Assembly: GCA_963839475.1 (NCBI GenBank) | Contig: CAWIVH010000009.1 | Coordinates: forward strand, 62,001-126,000 | Direction: 5' to 3' | DNA: 64,000 nucleotides | From: CAWIVH01 sp963839475 | GTDB taxonomy: Bacteria; Acidobacteriota; UBA6911 | Shown here: positions 1-9,101 of the stretch, piece after piece | Position numbering within the stretch: the first letter of the stretch is position 1 | Layout: every line of letters starts with the position of its first letter | Translations under genes and position numbers: made by a program | The notes under the pieces: generated by a model | The model's input: the letters and a program-made list of their open reading frames with translations, nothing else | Told to the model about the DNA's origin: nothing | Databases searched by the model: none

Positions 1-1214
1 AAGGCAAACTGACTCGTCATGGGTTGGAAGAGTACATTTCTGATTGCGTCATTCTGCTCGACCACCGGGTGTCGCAAGCGGTTTTTACCCGGCGTCTTCG
101 CGTTGTCAAATACCGAGGTTCGACGCATGGCACGAACGACTATCCATTCCTCATCGACCGGGACGGCATTTCGGTTTTGCCGGTGACCTCGATCGACCTC
201 AAGCATTCCGCTTCGCGCGAGCGGATTTCGACCGGCGTTCCCGCGCTGGACGACATGCTTGGCGGCCAAGGTTACTTCCGGGGAAGCAGCATCCTGATCT
301 CCGGCACGGCGGGCACCGGGAAAACCAGCCTCGCCGCCCATTTTGTGGATGCCGCATGCGCGCGTGGAGAACGATGTGTCATGTTTTCTTTCGAAGAGTC
401 GGCCGATCAGGTGGTGCGCAACATGTTGTCGATTGGCATCAATCTTGGCCGCTGGATCAACAGTGGCATGCTGCGGTTTCATGCCGCGCGGCCGACGGCG
501 TTCGGTCTTGAAATGCACCTTGTCACAATGCACAAGATCATCGCGAACTTCGATCCTGGCATCGTTGTCGTGGACCCGGTGACCGGACTGATAGAATCCG
601 GCACTGAGTCCGAGACCCGAAGCATGCTGCTGCGTCTCATCGACTCCCTGAAGCAAAAGCAGATCACGGCTTTGATGACGACATTGACCGGCGGAGCGGC
701 GGCGCAGGAGCAATCTGAAGTGAATATCTCCTCGCTGGTGGATACCTGGCTCCTGCTGCGTGACATCGAGAGCGGCGGTGAGCGGAACCGGGGCCTCTAC
801 ATCCTCAAGTCCAGGGGTGGAGCTCATTCCAACCAAATTCGTGAGTTCCTTTTGACCGATCGGGGGGTGGAACTTCGTAAGGTCTACCTCGGCGAGACTG
901 GTCTACTTACCGGTTCTGCCCGTGTCGCCCGGGAGGCCAGCGACGCTTCGCAGGCCTTGCGCGCCGCACAGGATATCGAAGCCAGGCAGTGTGTACTCGA
1001 TCGCAAGCGCAAGGCGATCGAGGCCCAGATTGATGTCCTCCGATTTGAGCTGCAGACCGAAGAGGAAGAATCGAGGCGGCTCATCGCACAGCAACAATTG
1101 GAGTTAAATAAGAGGGCGCAGGACCAGCTCGAAATGGCCAGGAGCCGGAAGCTCAACGAGGGAATTCGGTTCGGGAACACCAAAAGCGCAGGAAGGAATG
1201 AGGACCGGAGATGA
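1..1214 (+). CDS. kaiC: KaiC-like circadian clock/RecA-fold ATPase, 5' end cut by the window
   Basis: The frame is open from base 3 to the stop at 1212-1214, so the gene begins before the window; a TTG at 24 is not a real start, because the residues before it (GKLTRHG) already match KaiC. What is seen is the end of the first KaiC domain (stretches around SDCVILLDHRV and RLRVVKYRGS) and a complete second domain. The latter has a Walker A box GTAGTGKT at 303-326 and the catalytic Glu pair in FSFEES. The position equivalent to the Ser431/Thr432 autophosphorylation pair of cyanobacterial KaiC reads NISSLVDT, i.e. Ser-Ser (729-734). The C-terminus is a charged, Gln/Glu-rich predicted coiled coil. 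KaiC is a double-domain ATPase/autokinase. Its stop overlaps the next start (ATGA), so it is translationally coupled to a kaiB-like gene. The role as a clock or as a stress switch cannot be told from sequence. Confidence 0.93.
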   Translation, partial: GKLTRHGLEEYISDCVILLDHRVSQAVFTRRLRVVKYRGSTHGTNDYPFLIDRDGISVLPVTSIDLKHSASRERISTGVPALDDMLGGQGYFRGSSILISGTAGTGKTSLAAHFVDAACARGERCVMFSFEESADQVVRNMLSIGINLGRWINSGMLRFHAARPTAFGLEMHLVTMHKIIANFDPGIVVVDPVTGLIESGTESETRSMLLRLIDSLKQKQITALMTTLTGGAAAQEQSEVNISSLVDTWLLLRDIESGGERNRGLYILKSRGGAHSNQIREFLLTDRGVELRKVYLGETGLLTGSARVAREASDASQALRAAQDIEARQCVLDRKRKAIEAQIDVLRFELQTEEEESRRLIAQQQLELNKRAQDQLEMARSRKLNEGIRFGNTKSAGRNEDRR

Positions 1215-1549
1215 AAAAATCAGCCGCACGTGCAGTCCCGAAACGGAAAATCCTCAAGAAACAAAAATGGGAGTTGAGGCTCTACGTCGCCGGACAAACG
1301 GCAAAATCGTTGCAGGCGTTCGTCAATCTACAGAGGATCTGCGATGAATACCTTAAAGGCGAGTTTCAAATTGAAGTGATTGACTTGATGAAGAATCCGG
1401 AACTGGCTAAAGGAGAGCAGATTTTTGCACTTCCGACGCTCGTGCGGAAGCTTCCGGAGCCAGTCCGAAAAATCATTGGGAATCTATCGAATACCGAGCG
1501 TGTACTGGTCGGTCTCGATCTGCGACCGCGTACCGGAGGAATGGCATGA
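1211..1549 (+). CDS. kaiB: KaiB-like thioredoxin-fold protein 1
   Basis: 112 residues, starting at the ATG that overlaps the kaiC stop. After a basic N-terminal extension of about 20 residues the KaiB pattern appears: LRLYVAGQT, an amphipathic helix, then IEVIDLMKNPELA, a QIFALPTLVRKLP segment and IGNLSNTERVLVGLDL. These are the hallmarks of the KaiB/SasA N-terminal fold, which binds the KaiC ring. The protein is slightly longer than the usual 90-105 residues because of the basic leader. It ends in ATGA overlap with a second KaiB-like gene, so the order kaiC-kaiB-kaiB is one operon. Whether it is a fold-switching KaiB is not visible from sequence. Confidence 0.9.
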   Translation: MKKSAARAVPKRKILKKQKWELRLYVAGQTAKSLQAFVNLQRICDEYLKGEFQIEVIDLMKNPELAKGEQIFALPTLVRKLPEPVRKIIGNLSNTERVLVGLDLRPRTGGMA

Positions 1550-1905
1550 AATCGAAAAAAGGAAAAATTCCCAATGAGTTGAAAGCTTTTGAGCAAGCTT
1601 CATCACGACGGCCTACCACGGAACGTCACATTCTATCGCTGTTTGTGAGCGGCAGCAGTCCAAGATCGATCCGCGCAATACAGAATATCCGGAGCCTATG
1701 TGAAGAGAAGTTGCATGGATGCTACAAACTCCATGTGATTGACATCTATCAGCATCCTGAGCAGGTCGTTCGGGAGCAGATCATTGTTACACCGACGCTG
1801 ATAAAAATGCGGCCACTCCCGCTGCGCACGGTCATTGGCGATCTGTCGAATGAAGATCGTTTGATCTCCGCTCTGGGTATTGCCGCAGCGAACTATGCGT
1901 ATTAG
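1546..1905 (+). CDS. KaiB-like thioredoxin-fold protein 2
   Basis: 119 residues, diverged from its neighbour but with the same landmarks: LSLFVSGSSPRSIRA, LHVIDIYQHPEQV, QIIVTPTLIKMRPLP and VIGDLSNEDRLISAL. The conserved cis-Pro region (TPTL) is present. The gene overlaps the previous kaiB-like stop by four bases. Paired KaiB-like proteins in a kaiC operon are known from several non-cyanobacterial lineages, where one copy may act on KaiC and the other on a partner kinase; that division of labour is inference here. The strongly basic first 25 residues resemble the leader of the first copy, in keeping with a local duplication. Confidence 0.88.
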   Translation: MKSKKGKIPNELKAFEQASSRRPTTERHILSLFVSGSSPRSIRAIQNIRSLCEEKLHGCYKLHVIDIYQHPEQVVREQIIVTPTLIKMRPLPLRTVIGDLSNEDRLISALGIAAANYAY

Positions 1906-1930
1906 AAGCTATACTGCAGGAAGGGATCGC

Positions 1931-3154
1931 ATGCCAAGAACGCTTCGGGAGCGCCTCGATGCAGCCGAAGATACCCTGCGGGCCCTGCGAGGTGGAGAAG
2001 TCGACGCGATTGTGATCGCGGATCCCGCCGGTGATCGAGTCTACATGCTGAAAGGAGCTGATGAAGCCTACCGGCTCATTGTTCAAAACATGGCGGAAGG
2101 TGCTTTGACCATTTCGCCGGCCGGCTTGATCTTGTTCTGCAACGAGGAATTGGCACGCATTCTTGCCATACCGCACGAGGAGTTGATTGGTTCCGCTCTG
2201 TCCGATTTTATTTTTCCGGAAGATGCCCCACTTTTTTGGACTCTTCTGGAGGACAAGTCCCAATCCAGCATAAAGGGTGAGGTGCGGTTGAAAACGCCCG
2301 GTGATAGGCTGATTTCCGTATCCCTTTCTGTTAGCAGGCTGAATATCGATGGTATCAAATGCTACTGCATCATTCTATCGGATCTTACCGAACGGAAGCG
2401 AAATGAGGAGGTCCTTCATGCGCTTTCCGCGCGCTTGCTTCAATTGCAGGATAATGACAGGCGGCACATCGCGCATCGGCTCCATAACGCCGCCTTCCAA
2501 CGGCTTGCTTCCGTCGAGTTCGGTCTCACGACTGTTAAAAAAGTGTCGGCCCGGTTGTCGGCGGATGCCCAACGGATCCTCTCCGAAAGTCTAGTTCAGA
2601 TTGGTGAATGCTGCCGCGATCTTGCCGATCTGGCCTACCTGATTCAACCTCCCTTGCTGGAAGAGCAGGGATTGGAGCCCGCGCTCCGAGCCTTCGCCGC
2701 GGATCATAATCGGAGGATGGGGACACAAATCAGCCTCACCTTTCCCCCCAGGCCGGGCAGGTTCCCCGCCGAGGTAGAAACTACCTTGTTCAGAATCGCA
2801 GAGGAAGCCATCTCGAACATTGACCGCCACGCGGGCTCCTGCACGGCTGAAATTCGTTTTCGGAGGGAGCGCGGCAAGCTTCGATTCGAGATTGCAGACC
2901 ACGGCCGCGGCATATCCCCCGAAATTCTGAAACGGGTGAACAAGGGCACGGGAATGTCTGGCGTCGGAATCGCCGGAATGCGGGAGCGCATCAGGTCGCT
3001 GGGTGGTTCTATGCAAATCGATTCCAAGCTCAGCGGCACCACCGTGAGAGTAATTTTGCCGTTTCATCCCAAGAGCTCGAAGGTCGAAAAGCATTCCGGG
3101 TCCAGCCGATCAGGCTATCCTCTCCGCAAAAAGCGAACGGCAAAGGCCTCTTGA
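1931..3154 (+). CDS. PAS-domain histidine kinase (HisKA_3/NarX type) of the kai operon
   Basis: I chose the ATG at 1931 because AGGAAGG lies just before it; an ATG at 1895, overlapping the kaiB stop, is also possible. The product (about 407 residues) has an N-terminal helix, a PAS domain (AYRLIVQNMAEGALTIS to the LSDLTERKR exit), a dimerisation/phosphoacceptor segment (RRHIAHRLHN, His in the HisKA_3 position) and a C-terminal HATPase_c with N-box EEAISNIDRHA and G-box GRGISPEI...GVGIAGMRERI. No membrane segment is seen, so it should be cytosolic. As the fourth gene of a kaiC-kaiB-kaiB operon it is a natural output or input kinase for the Kai proteins, replacing SasA/CikA; that link is inference from position. 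The cognate regulator could be the NarL-type protein at 7098. Confidence 0.87.
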   Translation: MPRTLRERLDAAEDTLRALRGGEVDAIVIADPAGDRVYMLKGADEAYRLIVQNMAEGALTISPAGLILFCNEELARILAIPHEELIGSALSDFIFPEDAPLFWTLLEDKSQSSIKGEVRLKTPGDRLISVSLSVSRLNIDGIKCYCIILSDLTERKRNEEVLHALSARLLQLQDNDRRHIAHRLHNAAFQRLASVEFGLTTVKKVSARLSADAQRILSESLVQIGECCRDLADLAYLIQPPLLEEQGLEPALRAFAADHNRRMGTQISLTFPPRPGRFPAEVETTLFRIAEEAISNIDRHAGSCTAEIRFRRERGKLRFEIADHGRGISPEILKRVNKGTGMSGVGIAGMRERIRSLGGSMQIDSKLSGTTVRVILPFHPKSSKVEKHSGSSRSGYPLRKKRTAKAS

Positions 3155-3299
3155 CCATCAGCGGACTGAGTTGTCTGCCCCTTTTGATTGCCCACCAATA
3201 CAAAGCTGGATTGACGGGGGAGAGCATCGGGATGCATAATCATCAAGGCTCCACGAAGGGCAAGGTACTCCCGCGCATCCCACGCGACTGAGGAAAGTC

Positions 3300-6200
3300 A
3301 TGGGAAAGTCTAAAAAAGCGTCGTTCCGGCGGCCCAACCCTGGCCGCACCTTGGCTGCAATTGAGGCACAGGGTACGGACGTGATGCCTGCCATGGGAAT
3401 CCAGGATGGCCCGGCACAGGCAACGGTTCATGCCTCAGAGGACGATCTGCCCTCTCCAGACACCTTCCCTGTCGTTGCGGTCGGCGCCTCCGCCGGCGGT
3501 TTTGAAGCATTCAAAGGGCTCCTGCAGCACCTTCCCGCCGATACCGGAATGACATTCGTTTTTGTTCAACACCTTTCCCCTCAGCATGCCAGCATGCTCC
3601 CTTCGCTTTTGTCGAGGGAAACGCCCATGCCTGTGATAGAGGTTCAACAGGGCATGTTGGTGGAGCCTGACCATATTTATATCATCCCGCCCAATACCCG
3701 GATGAGCGTCGAATCGGGAGTCCTGAAACTCGAGCCTCGCCCGGAAGAGCGTGGTGCCCCTAGACCAATTGATCATTTCTTTTGCTCGCTTGCGGCGGAC
3801 CGGAAGGGAGCTGCGATCGGTGTGATCCTTTCAGGGGCGGACTCTGACGGCGCTTTGGGCCTTCAGGCGATCCGGGAGGAGGGCGGCATTGCGATTGTCC
3901 AAAGCGAAAGTTCGGCCAAATATCCAGAGATGCCTCGAGCCGCTCTGTCGGCCGGAATGGTTGACCTTGTCCTATCCCCGGCAGAGATGGGAAGCGCCTT
4001 GGGGAGGATCGCAAAAAGCAATGCGATGATGGGAACCGATCCAATGGGTGACGGCGAGAGTGGGCGCAGGGATGACGCTCAACTGAACCGGATACTTGCC
4101 CTCGTGCGGGCTTCTACCGGGGTCGATTTTCGCGGGTACAAGCTCGGGACCCTCCGGCGACGCATCTCTCGCCGCATCGCACTGGAAAGCCATCATGATC
4201 TGGCTGTCTACCAGTCCAACCTGGAGTCGAACCCGTCGGAACTGCACGCATTGTATGAAGACATTCTCATTGGCGTCACTGGATTCTTTCGGGATCCCGA
4301 CACATTTCAAGTGCTGCAAAACGACCTAATCCCGAAGCTGTTGAATGAGCGAAAAAACAGCTTGCCGCTGCGCGTGTGGGTTCCGGGTTGTTCGACGGGC
4401 GAGGAAGTCTATTCGATTGCGATGTGCCTGGTCGAGTCACTTTCAGCCTCGCCCCATCCGGTTCCCATTCAGATATTCGGCACAGACCTGAGCGAGCGGG
4501 GTATTGCGACCGCGCGTGCAGCCACGTACCCAGAGAACCGTATCGACAAACTTTCAGCGGAACGTAAATCGCGCTTTTTCAAGCGGGTTGACAACGGCTA
4601 TCAGATCGTTAAACCGCTGCGTGAGTTGTGCGTTTTTGCCCGCCAGAACCTGGTCGCAGATCCTCCATTTTCCAGGCTCGATCTGATCAGCTGCAGGAAT
4701 GTTCTGATTTACCTGGGTTCCGAATTGCAGCGCAAAGCAATAGCGACGTTTCACTTCGCCCTGCGGCCCGGCGGCTACCTTATTTTGGGCCGGTCGGAGA
4801 GCCTGCGTCAAATTCCGGACCTCTTTTCAATCGTTGAAAACCAGCATAGATTTTACCTCAGAAAATCCGCTGCTGATCCCGGAAATTTGGATTTGATTCG
4901 CAAGGGATTCGCGAGCGACAAGGCAGGAAAGGTGGTGTTTCCGGCATCTTCCTCCCAGCGGAGTATGCCGGAGCTTGAGAGAGCAGCCGAGCGGCTTGTC
5001 CTGGCTGAATACGGTCCAGCCTGGGTGATCGTGAACGATAAATTCGAAGTCATTCTGTCTCACGGGGATACAAGTCCCTACTTAAAGCTTGCTCCGGGAC
5101 TGGCCACATTGTCGCTCATGAAAATGACGCGAGAAGGAATTCGAAGCGAGCTGATGAGATTGCTGGCCAAAGCAAAGCGCGACGACGATCCGGTCCAATC
5201 GGGCGTTTGCAGGGAGATTACCGGCGAAAAGTTAAGAATCGTGCGGCTCGAGGTGCGGCGCATGACCAATCCGGCGGGTCAGGGGAGCAGTTATATAGTT
5301 TTATTCTTCGCTCCGGTGCACGACCCGGCCGAGCCAGTTGCCCGATCGCGACGCGCCCGGGGAATGCGCCGTGAACCCAAGGCTGCTTTGGTGGATCTGG
5401 AGCGGCTCAACCAGGAACTTGAAGCGACCAGCCGGCTTATGCAGTCCATAATCGACGAACGCGATTCGGCATCCCAGGATCTCGTCTCGGCCAATGAAGA
5501 GATACAGTCGAGCAACGAGGAGCTGCAAAGCATCAATGAGGAGCTGGAGACCTCGAAGGAAGAGCTGCAGTCAAGCAACGAGGAGCTGATTACCCTAAAC
5601 GAGGAATTGCTGAACCGCAACCGGGACCTTACTCGCCTGGGCGACGACCTGTCCAATCTTCTGAGCAGTACGACGATACCCATCCTTATGCTCGATGAGG
5701 AAACCCGTATCCGGCGGGTGACAGAAACCGCCCGGGAGTTTTTCAACATCCGGCCGGCGGACCTCGGCCGGCCGGTCGGGGACATCCGAACAGCCCTGAA
5801 TATCGAGAGTCTGGAGCCCTATGCGCGGCGCGTCATGCAGAGCCTGGGAGCGGAAGAGATCGAACTGCAGGACCGCAAAGGACATTGGCATTTGTTGCGC
5901 ATCCGTCCTTATCGCACTTCCAGTAACCGGATTGAGGGCACTGTCGTGACATTGATCGATATCGACCAGATACGGCGAGCGAGGGACTTCGCCGAGTTGA
6001 TCATCGAATCGGTCCAAAGCCCGCTCTTGCTGCTGGGGAGCGACTTCCACGTCAAGATAGCGAATCACGCCTTCCGTAAAATGTACGGCCTGAAGGCGGT
6101 GGAAATCAAAAGCAGGCTCCTGTTTGAAATCTGCGGGGGAGCGTGGGACCTGCCGCAGCTCCGAAAAGCTCTGGCACGACTCTTGACGATCCAGGACGCG

Positions 6201-7097
6201 GTTGAATCGCTTGAGATCGAGCAGGAGTCGGCCGGGCCCGAGACGAAAGTACTTCTGATCAATGCACGCCGGGTCCAGCCCGACGGGGAAAATCAGGTGC
6301 TCGTCGCGGTGGAGGATGTTACCACTCAAAAACGGAGAGAGGAATTCCTGATTGGTGAACAGGAAAAACTAAAAACCAGCGTTGAGTCTGGTGAAGTGGC
6401 TTTGCACGAGAGTGAGGCCGCTCTGCTTCAGAGTCGTAACGAATTACGCGCCTTGTCGGCAGATTTGCTGAACTCGCAGGGAGACGAGCGCCGGCGTATA
6501 TCCAGGGAATTGCATGATGATTTGAGCCAAAAACTGGCCAAACTGCAATTCGACCTCGAGAGATTCGCCCAGCATCCTCCCTCCGACCTGAAGGAAATAA
6601 GGAAAAGGCTGCGGGCTTGCTGCGAGGCGGTCGAAGGGCTTTCTAACGACATCCGCAGAATCGCTTATGAACTCCATCCGGCGGCACTCGAACACCTGGG
6701 CCTCAAGGTCGCATTGAGCGCCTACATCCGGGATTTTTCCAAACGCGAGAAAATCCCGGTAGTATTTACTGCCCGCAAGGTGCCGTCTCGAATACCACTC
6801 GAAATCAGCACCGCCCTCTACCGGATCGTCCAGGAGGCCTTGCGAAACATCGTGAAACATGCGGGGAAGGCTACGGGCAAAATCAGCCTGAATGGGGATC
6901 GGAAACAGATCGTTCTGATCATTCAGGATAATGGAATTGGTTTTGAAATACATCCGTCCTATCGCCGGGGCGGGTTGGGCTTGGTTAGCATGCAGGAACG
7001 CGTGCGACTCATTCATGGCCGTTTCGTATTAGAAAGCCTGCCCGGACGGGGTGTGACCATCAATATCCAGGTGCCCCTGAGCCCACAAGGAGCTTAA
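3300..7097 (+). CDS. CheB-CheR-PAS-histidine kinase fusion protein
   Basis: 1265 residues; ATG at 3300 preceded by GAGGAAAG. Domains in order: CheB methylesterase (about 55-235; GASAGG with Ser64, VQHLSP with His91, GVILSGADSDGALG with the catalytic Asp), CheR methyltransferase (about 255-505; VTGFFRDPDTF, WVPGCSTGEEVYS), a region with a coiled coil built of NEELQS repeats (5490-5620), two PAS domains, a HisKA_3 phosphoacceptor (RRISRELHDDLSQ, about 1065) and HATPase_c (ALYRIVQEALRNIVKHAG and DNGIGFE). There is no receiver on the CheB part, so its esterase is not controlled as in classical chemotaxis. Such CheB/CheR/PAS kinases are common in soil bacteria and are usually unlinked to flagella. 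The downstream regulator begins one base after its stop, so the two form a pair. Confidence 0.93.
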   Translation: MGKSKKASFRRPNPGRTLAAIEAQGTDVMPAMGIQDGPAQATVHASEDDLPSPDTFPVVAVGASAGGFEAFKGLLQHLPADTGMTFVFVQHLSPQHASMLPSLLSRETPMPVIEVQQGMLVEPDHIYIIPPNTRMSVESGVLKLEPRPEERGAPRPIDHFFCSLAADRKGAAIGVILSGADSDGALGLQAIREEGGIAIVQSESSAKYPEMPRAALSAGMVDLVLSPAEMGSALGRIAKSNAMMGTDPMGDGESGRRDDAQLNRILALVRASTGVDFRGYKLGTLRRRISRRIALESHHDLAVYQSNLESNPSELHALYEDILIGVTGFFRDPDTFQVLQNDLIPKLLNERKNSLPLRVWVPGCSTGEEVYSIAMCLVESLSASPHPVPIQIFGTDLSERGIATARAATYPENRIDKLSAERKSRFFKRVDNGYQIVKPLRELCVFARQNLVADPPFSRLDLISCRNVLIYLGSELQRKAIATFHFALRPGGYLILGRSESLRQIPDLFSIVENQHRFYLRKSAADPGNLDLIRKGFASDKAGKVVFPASSSQRSMPELERAAERLVLAEYGPAWVIVNDKFEVILSHGDTSPYLKLAPGLATLSLMKMTREGIRSELMRLLAKAKRDDDPVQSGVCREITGEKLRIVRLEVRRMTNPAGQGSSYIVLFFAPVHDPAEPVARSRRARGMRREPKAALVDLERLNQELEATSRLMQSIIDERDSASQDLVSANEEIQSSNEELQSINEELETSKEELQSSNEELITLNEELLNRNRDLTRLGDDLSNLLSSTTIPILMLDEETRIRRVTETAREFFNIRPADLGRPVGDIRTALNIESLEPYARRVMQSLGAEEIELQDRKGHWHLLRIRPYRTSSNRIEGTVVTLIDIDQIRRARDFAELIIESVQSPLLLLGSDFHVKIANHAFRKMYGLKAVEIKSRLLFEICGGAWDLPQLRKALARLLTIQDAVESLEIEQESAGPETKVLLINARRVQPDGENQVLVAVEDVTTQKRREEFLIGEQEKLKTSVESGEVALHESEAALLQSRNELRALSADLLNSQGDERRRISRELHDDLSQKLAKLQFDLERFAQHPPSDLKEIRKRLRACCEAVEGLSNDIRRIAYELHPAALEHLGLKVALSAYIRDFSKREKIPVVFTARKVPSRIPLEISTALYRIVQEALRNIVKHAGKATGKISLNGDRKQIVLIIQDNGIGFEIHPSYRRGGLGLVSMQERVRLIHGRFVLESLPGRGVTINIQVPLSPQGA

Positions 7098-7745
7098 ATG
7101 AGACCGCGGCTGCTACTCGCAGATGATCACACTCTGATGCTCGACGGCATCAGGCTCATGCTCGAACCGGAATTTGACCTTGTGGGCAGCGTGGAGGATG
7201 GCCATGCGCTTTTAGCCGCGGCGAAAAAACTAAAGCCCGATGTGATCCTGCTCGACATTTCAATGCCGGTTCTGAATGGATTCAGCGCAGCGCGCCGGCT
7301 CAGAAAGCTTCTGCCCTCCACCAAGCTGATTTTTCTTACCATGCACTCGGACCCCGACTATGTAAAGGAAGCATTCCAGCTGGGCGCCATGGGATACCTC
7401 TTGAAGCGATCGGCAGCATCCGAGTTGCTCGACGCCATCCGTGTGGTATTGAGGGGAAACCATTACGTAAGTCCGCTGGTGACGCGCAATGCTTTGGATT
7501 TATTGGTTTCGACCTCCAAACCGGCAGCCAAAAAAACCGAAGTCCTGACCCAACGCCAACGGGAGATTCTACAAATGGTGGCCGAAGGCCAATCGCGCAA
7601 GGAAATTGCAGCCAGGCTGAACATCTCGGTCAAGACTGTCGAGTTCCATAAAGCAGCGATTATGCGGGTGCTCGATATTCACACAGGCGCAGATTTCACG
7701 CGATACGCCATTGAACATCACATCATCACAGCCGAGCGATCATAG
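7098..7745 (+). CDS. NarL/FixJ-family response regulator (REC-LuxR HTH)
   Basis: 215 residues. An N-terminal receiver holds the acidic pair in LLADDHTLM, the phosphoacceptor Asp in VILLDISMPVLNG and the conserved Lys in GYLLKRSA. The C-terminus is a LuxR-type helix-turn-helix (LTQRQREILQMVAEG and KEIAARLNISVKTVEFHKA). The ATG follows the TAA of the CheB-CheR kinase directly, so the two are translated together. It is the most likely partner of that kinase and, because HisKA_3 kinases pair with NarL-type regulators, possibly also of the kai-operon kinase. Target promoters are unknown. Confidence 0.92.
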   Translation: MRPRLLLADDHTLMLDGIRLMLEPEFDLVGSVEDGHALLAAAKKLKPDVILLDISMPVLNGFSAARRLRKLLPSTKLIFLTMHSDPDYVKEAFQLGAMGYLLKRSAASELLDAIRVVLRGNHYVSPLVTRNALDLLVSTSKPAAKKTEVLTQRQREILQMVAEGQSRKEIAARLNISVKTVEFHKAAIMRVLDIHTGADFTRYAIEHHIITAERS

Positions 7746-7884
7746 CGAGCCGGGTAAAAGAGTTTTATCCTCTCTGCCATGAATAAATCGGGGCCAACCG
7801 CATTTTTCTACATTGAAATGCAGGAGCCGCCAAGGATCGATCCTGTCCAACCTCCGGCTTGTTTTCCCCCGTCATGGTCCGGAT

Positions 7885-7948
7885 GAGCATAATTGAACTG
7901 ATCTGTGAGCACTACCGGACTGACACGCACTTCGCTCCCGCGTATATC
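7885..7948 (+). promoter_or_regulatory. Regulon element E1 (tandem repeat operator plus promoter)
   Basis: GAGCA at 7885 and again at 7907 (22 bp apart), the first followed by TTGAAC. ACTGAC at 7919-7924 is followed after 18 bases by TATATC at 7943. It precedes the BON lipoprotein start at 8014. It matches eight other copies in the window in layout and spacing (GAGCA to TATA is 36 bp). The rest of the 268-base gap 7746-8013 holds nothing else recognised. Confidence 0.75.
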
Positions 7949-8013
7949 TATAGCCGGGAAGTAATTTGATTCGTGTCGTCACCGAAAGGTGAATTCAACA
8001 TAAAGGGAGAAAT

Positions 8014-8559
8014 ATGAAGACCTGCAAACTGGGAATAGGATTGCTCGTGTTAGTAGCACTCGCGACTCTTGTTGGATGCTCGACGTCCGCGGACTCACCT
8101 GATGTTGCCGGGAACATCCGCAAATCACTGGATACCGCCGGGCTCAAGGATGTTTCCGTAAGTCAGAACCGTGACAGAGGGGTAGTGACCTTGGGCGGAC
8201 ACGTCGCGGCTGAGGCGGACAAGGTTCGCGCCGAATCTCTAGCAAGGTCCATAACACCGGATCAGGTCATCGCGAATGAGATTGAAGTGATTCCTGCCGG
8301 GATCGAAAGTGATGCAAAAACGGTGAACTCCGATCTTGACATAGGGATTGAGAAAAATTTGGATGCAGCGCTTCTAACCAACAGTCTTCACAAGGGCGTG
8401 AAATTCAGTGTTAAGAATGCAGTGATCACGCTGAGCGGCGAGGTCAACTCCATGTCCGATCGGGCGCGGGCTGAAAAAGTTGCAGCGTCCGTTCCAAATG
8501 CGAAACAAGTTGTGAACGAGCTCCAGATTAAAAACCAAAAAGCCACATCGTCGAAGTGA
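8014..8559 (+). CDS. BON-domain lipoprotein
   Basis: 181 residues; ATG preceded by AAAGGGAGAAAT. A lipoprotein signal peptide ends in the lipobox LVGC (residues 19-22), so the mature protein should be lipid-anchored in the envelope. Two BON (OsmY-like) domains follow: one around residues 31-95 (VTLGGHVAAEADKVRAESLA) and one around 110-175 (ITLSGEVNSMSDRARAEKVA, VVNELQIK). BON domains bind membranes or phospholipids and are typical of osmotic or envelope stress proteins. Element E1 lies just upstream, which fits stress-type control. Specific function unknown. Confidence 0.88.
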   Translation: MKTCKLGIGLLVLVALATLVGCSTSADSPDVAGNIRKSLDTAGLKDVSVSQNRDRGVVTLGGHVAAEADKVRAESLARSITPDQVIANEIEVIPAGIESDAKTVNSDLDIGIEKNLDAALLTNSLHKGVKFSVKNAVITLSGEVNSMSDRARAEKVAASVPNAKQVVNELQIKNQKATSSK

Positions 8560-8674
8560 GGGTGATGCCTCGGCAATTATTGGCTGAAAGCGCATCGGGG
8601 CGGAACGATGGGGTTTGGGTACCCGCTCCGATTGGTTCACCCAGCGAGCTGGTGGATTCATAAAAGGGAAAGCC

Positions 8675-9097
8675 ATGAAAAGAGAAGTGGGTATTTGGAT
8701 CGACCACCGGAAGACGGTCATAGTGAGTCTGGGCGACAACGGACAAACAACCAGCCTGATAGAATCAGGCATGGAGAAACATGTCCGGTTTTCCGGTGCG
8801 GCACAAGACGATTCGGCGGAGGATCAACTGGACTCCCGGTTTAGGGCGCATCTCAATAAGTATTATGACCGAGTCATAGCTTCTATTCGTGATGCAGGAG
8901 CCATCTTTATACTGGGTCCCGGCGAAGCGAAGGTAGAGTTCGAAAAACGGCTGACGAATGAATCTCTCGAGGACCGGGTCGTTGGAATTGAAACCACCGA
9001 CAAGATGACCGATAGACAAATTGCAGCTCGAGTTCGATGCCAGTTCCCAAAACGAAAGCAAAAAGCATCCATACGAGGTGCAGCGGTTTGCCGGTGA
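8675..9097 (+). CDS. eRF1/host-attachment-like small protein
   Basis: 140 residues from the ATG at 8675, preceded by AAAGGGAAAGCC. It starts MKREVGIWIDHRKTVIVSL and has a central IFILGPGEAKVEFEKR motif and a C-terminal DKMTDRQIAARVRCQFP segment. This pattern is that of bacterial proteins related to the central domain of eRF1/Pelota (RNase H-like fold), often filed as translation-machinery or host-attachment proteins; none has a well established role. It is followed after four bases by an RNase II/R-family gene, so the pair may act on stalled ribosomes or RNA; that is inference from neighbourhood. Confidence 0.65.
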   Translation: MKREVGIWIDHRKTVIVSLGDNGQTTSLIESGMEKHVRFSGAAQDDSAEDQLDSRFRAHLNKYYDRVIASIRDAGAIFILGPGEAKVEFEKRLTNESLEDRVVGIETTDKMTDRQIAARVRCQFPKRKQKASIRGAAVCR

Positions 9098-9101
9098 CCT
9101 T

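Noticed and set aside
24..26. TTG as the start of the KaiC-like gene
   Set aside because: The seven codons before it continue the conserved KaiC sequence to the window edge, so the gene is truncated by the window rather than starting here.
5595..6329. A 244-codon frame on the - strand inside the CheB-CheR kinase
   Set aside because: Antisense shadow of a conserved gene; no ribosome site, no domain.
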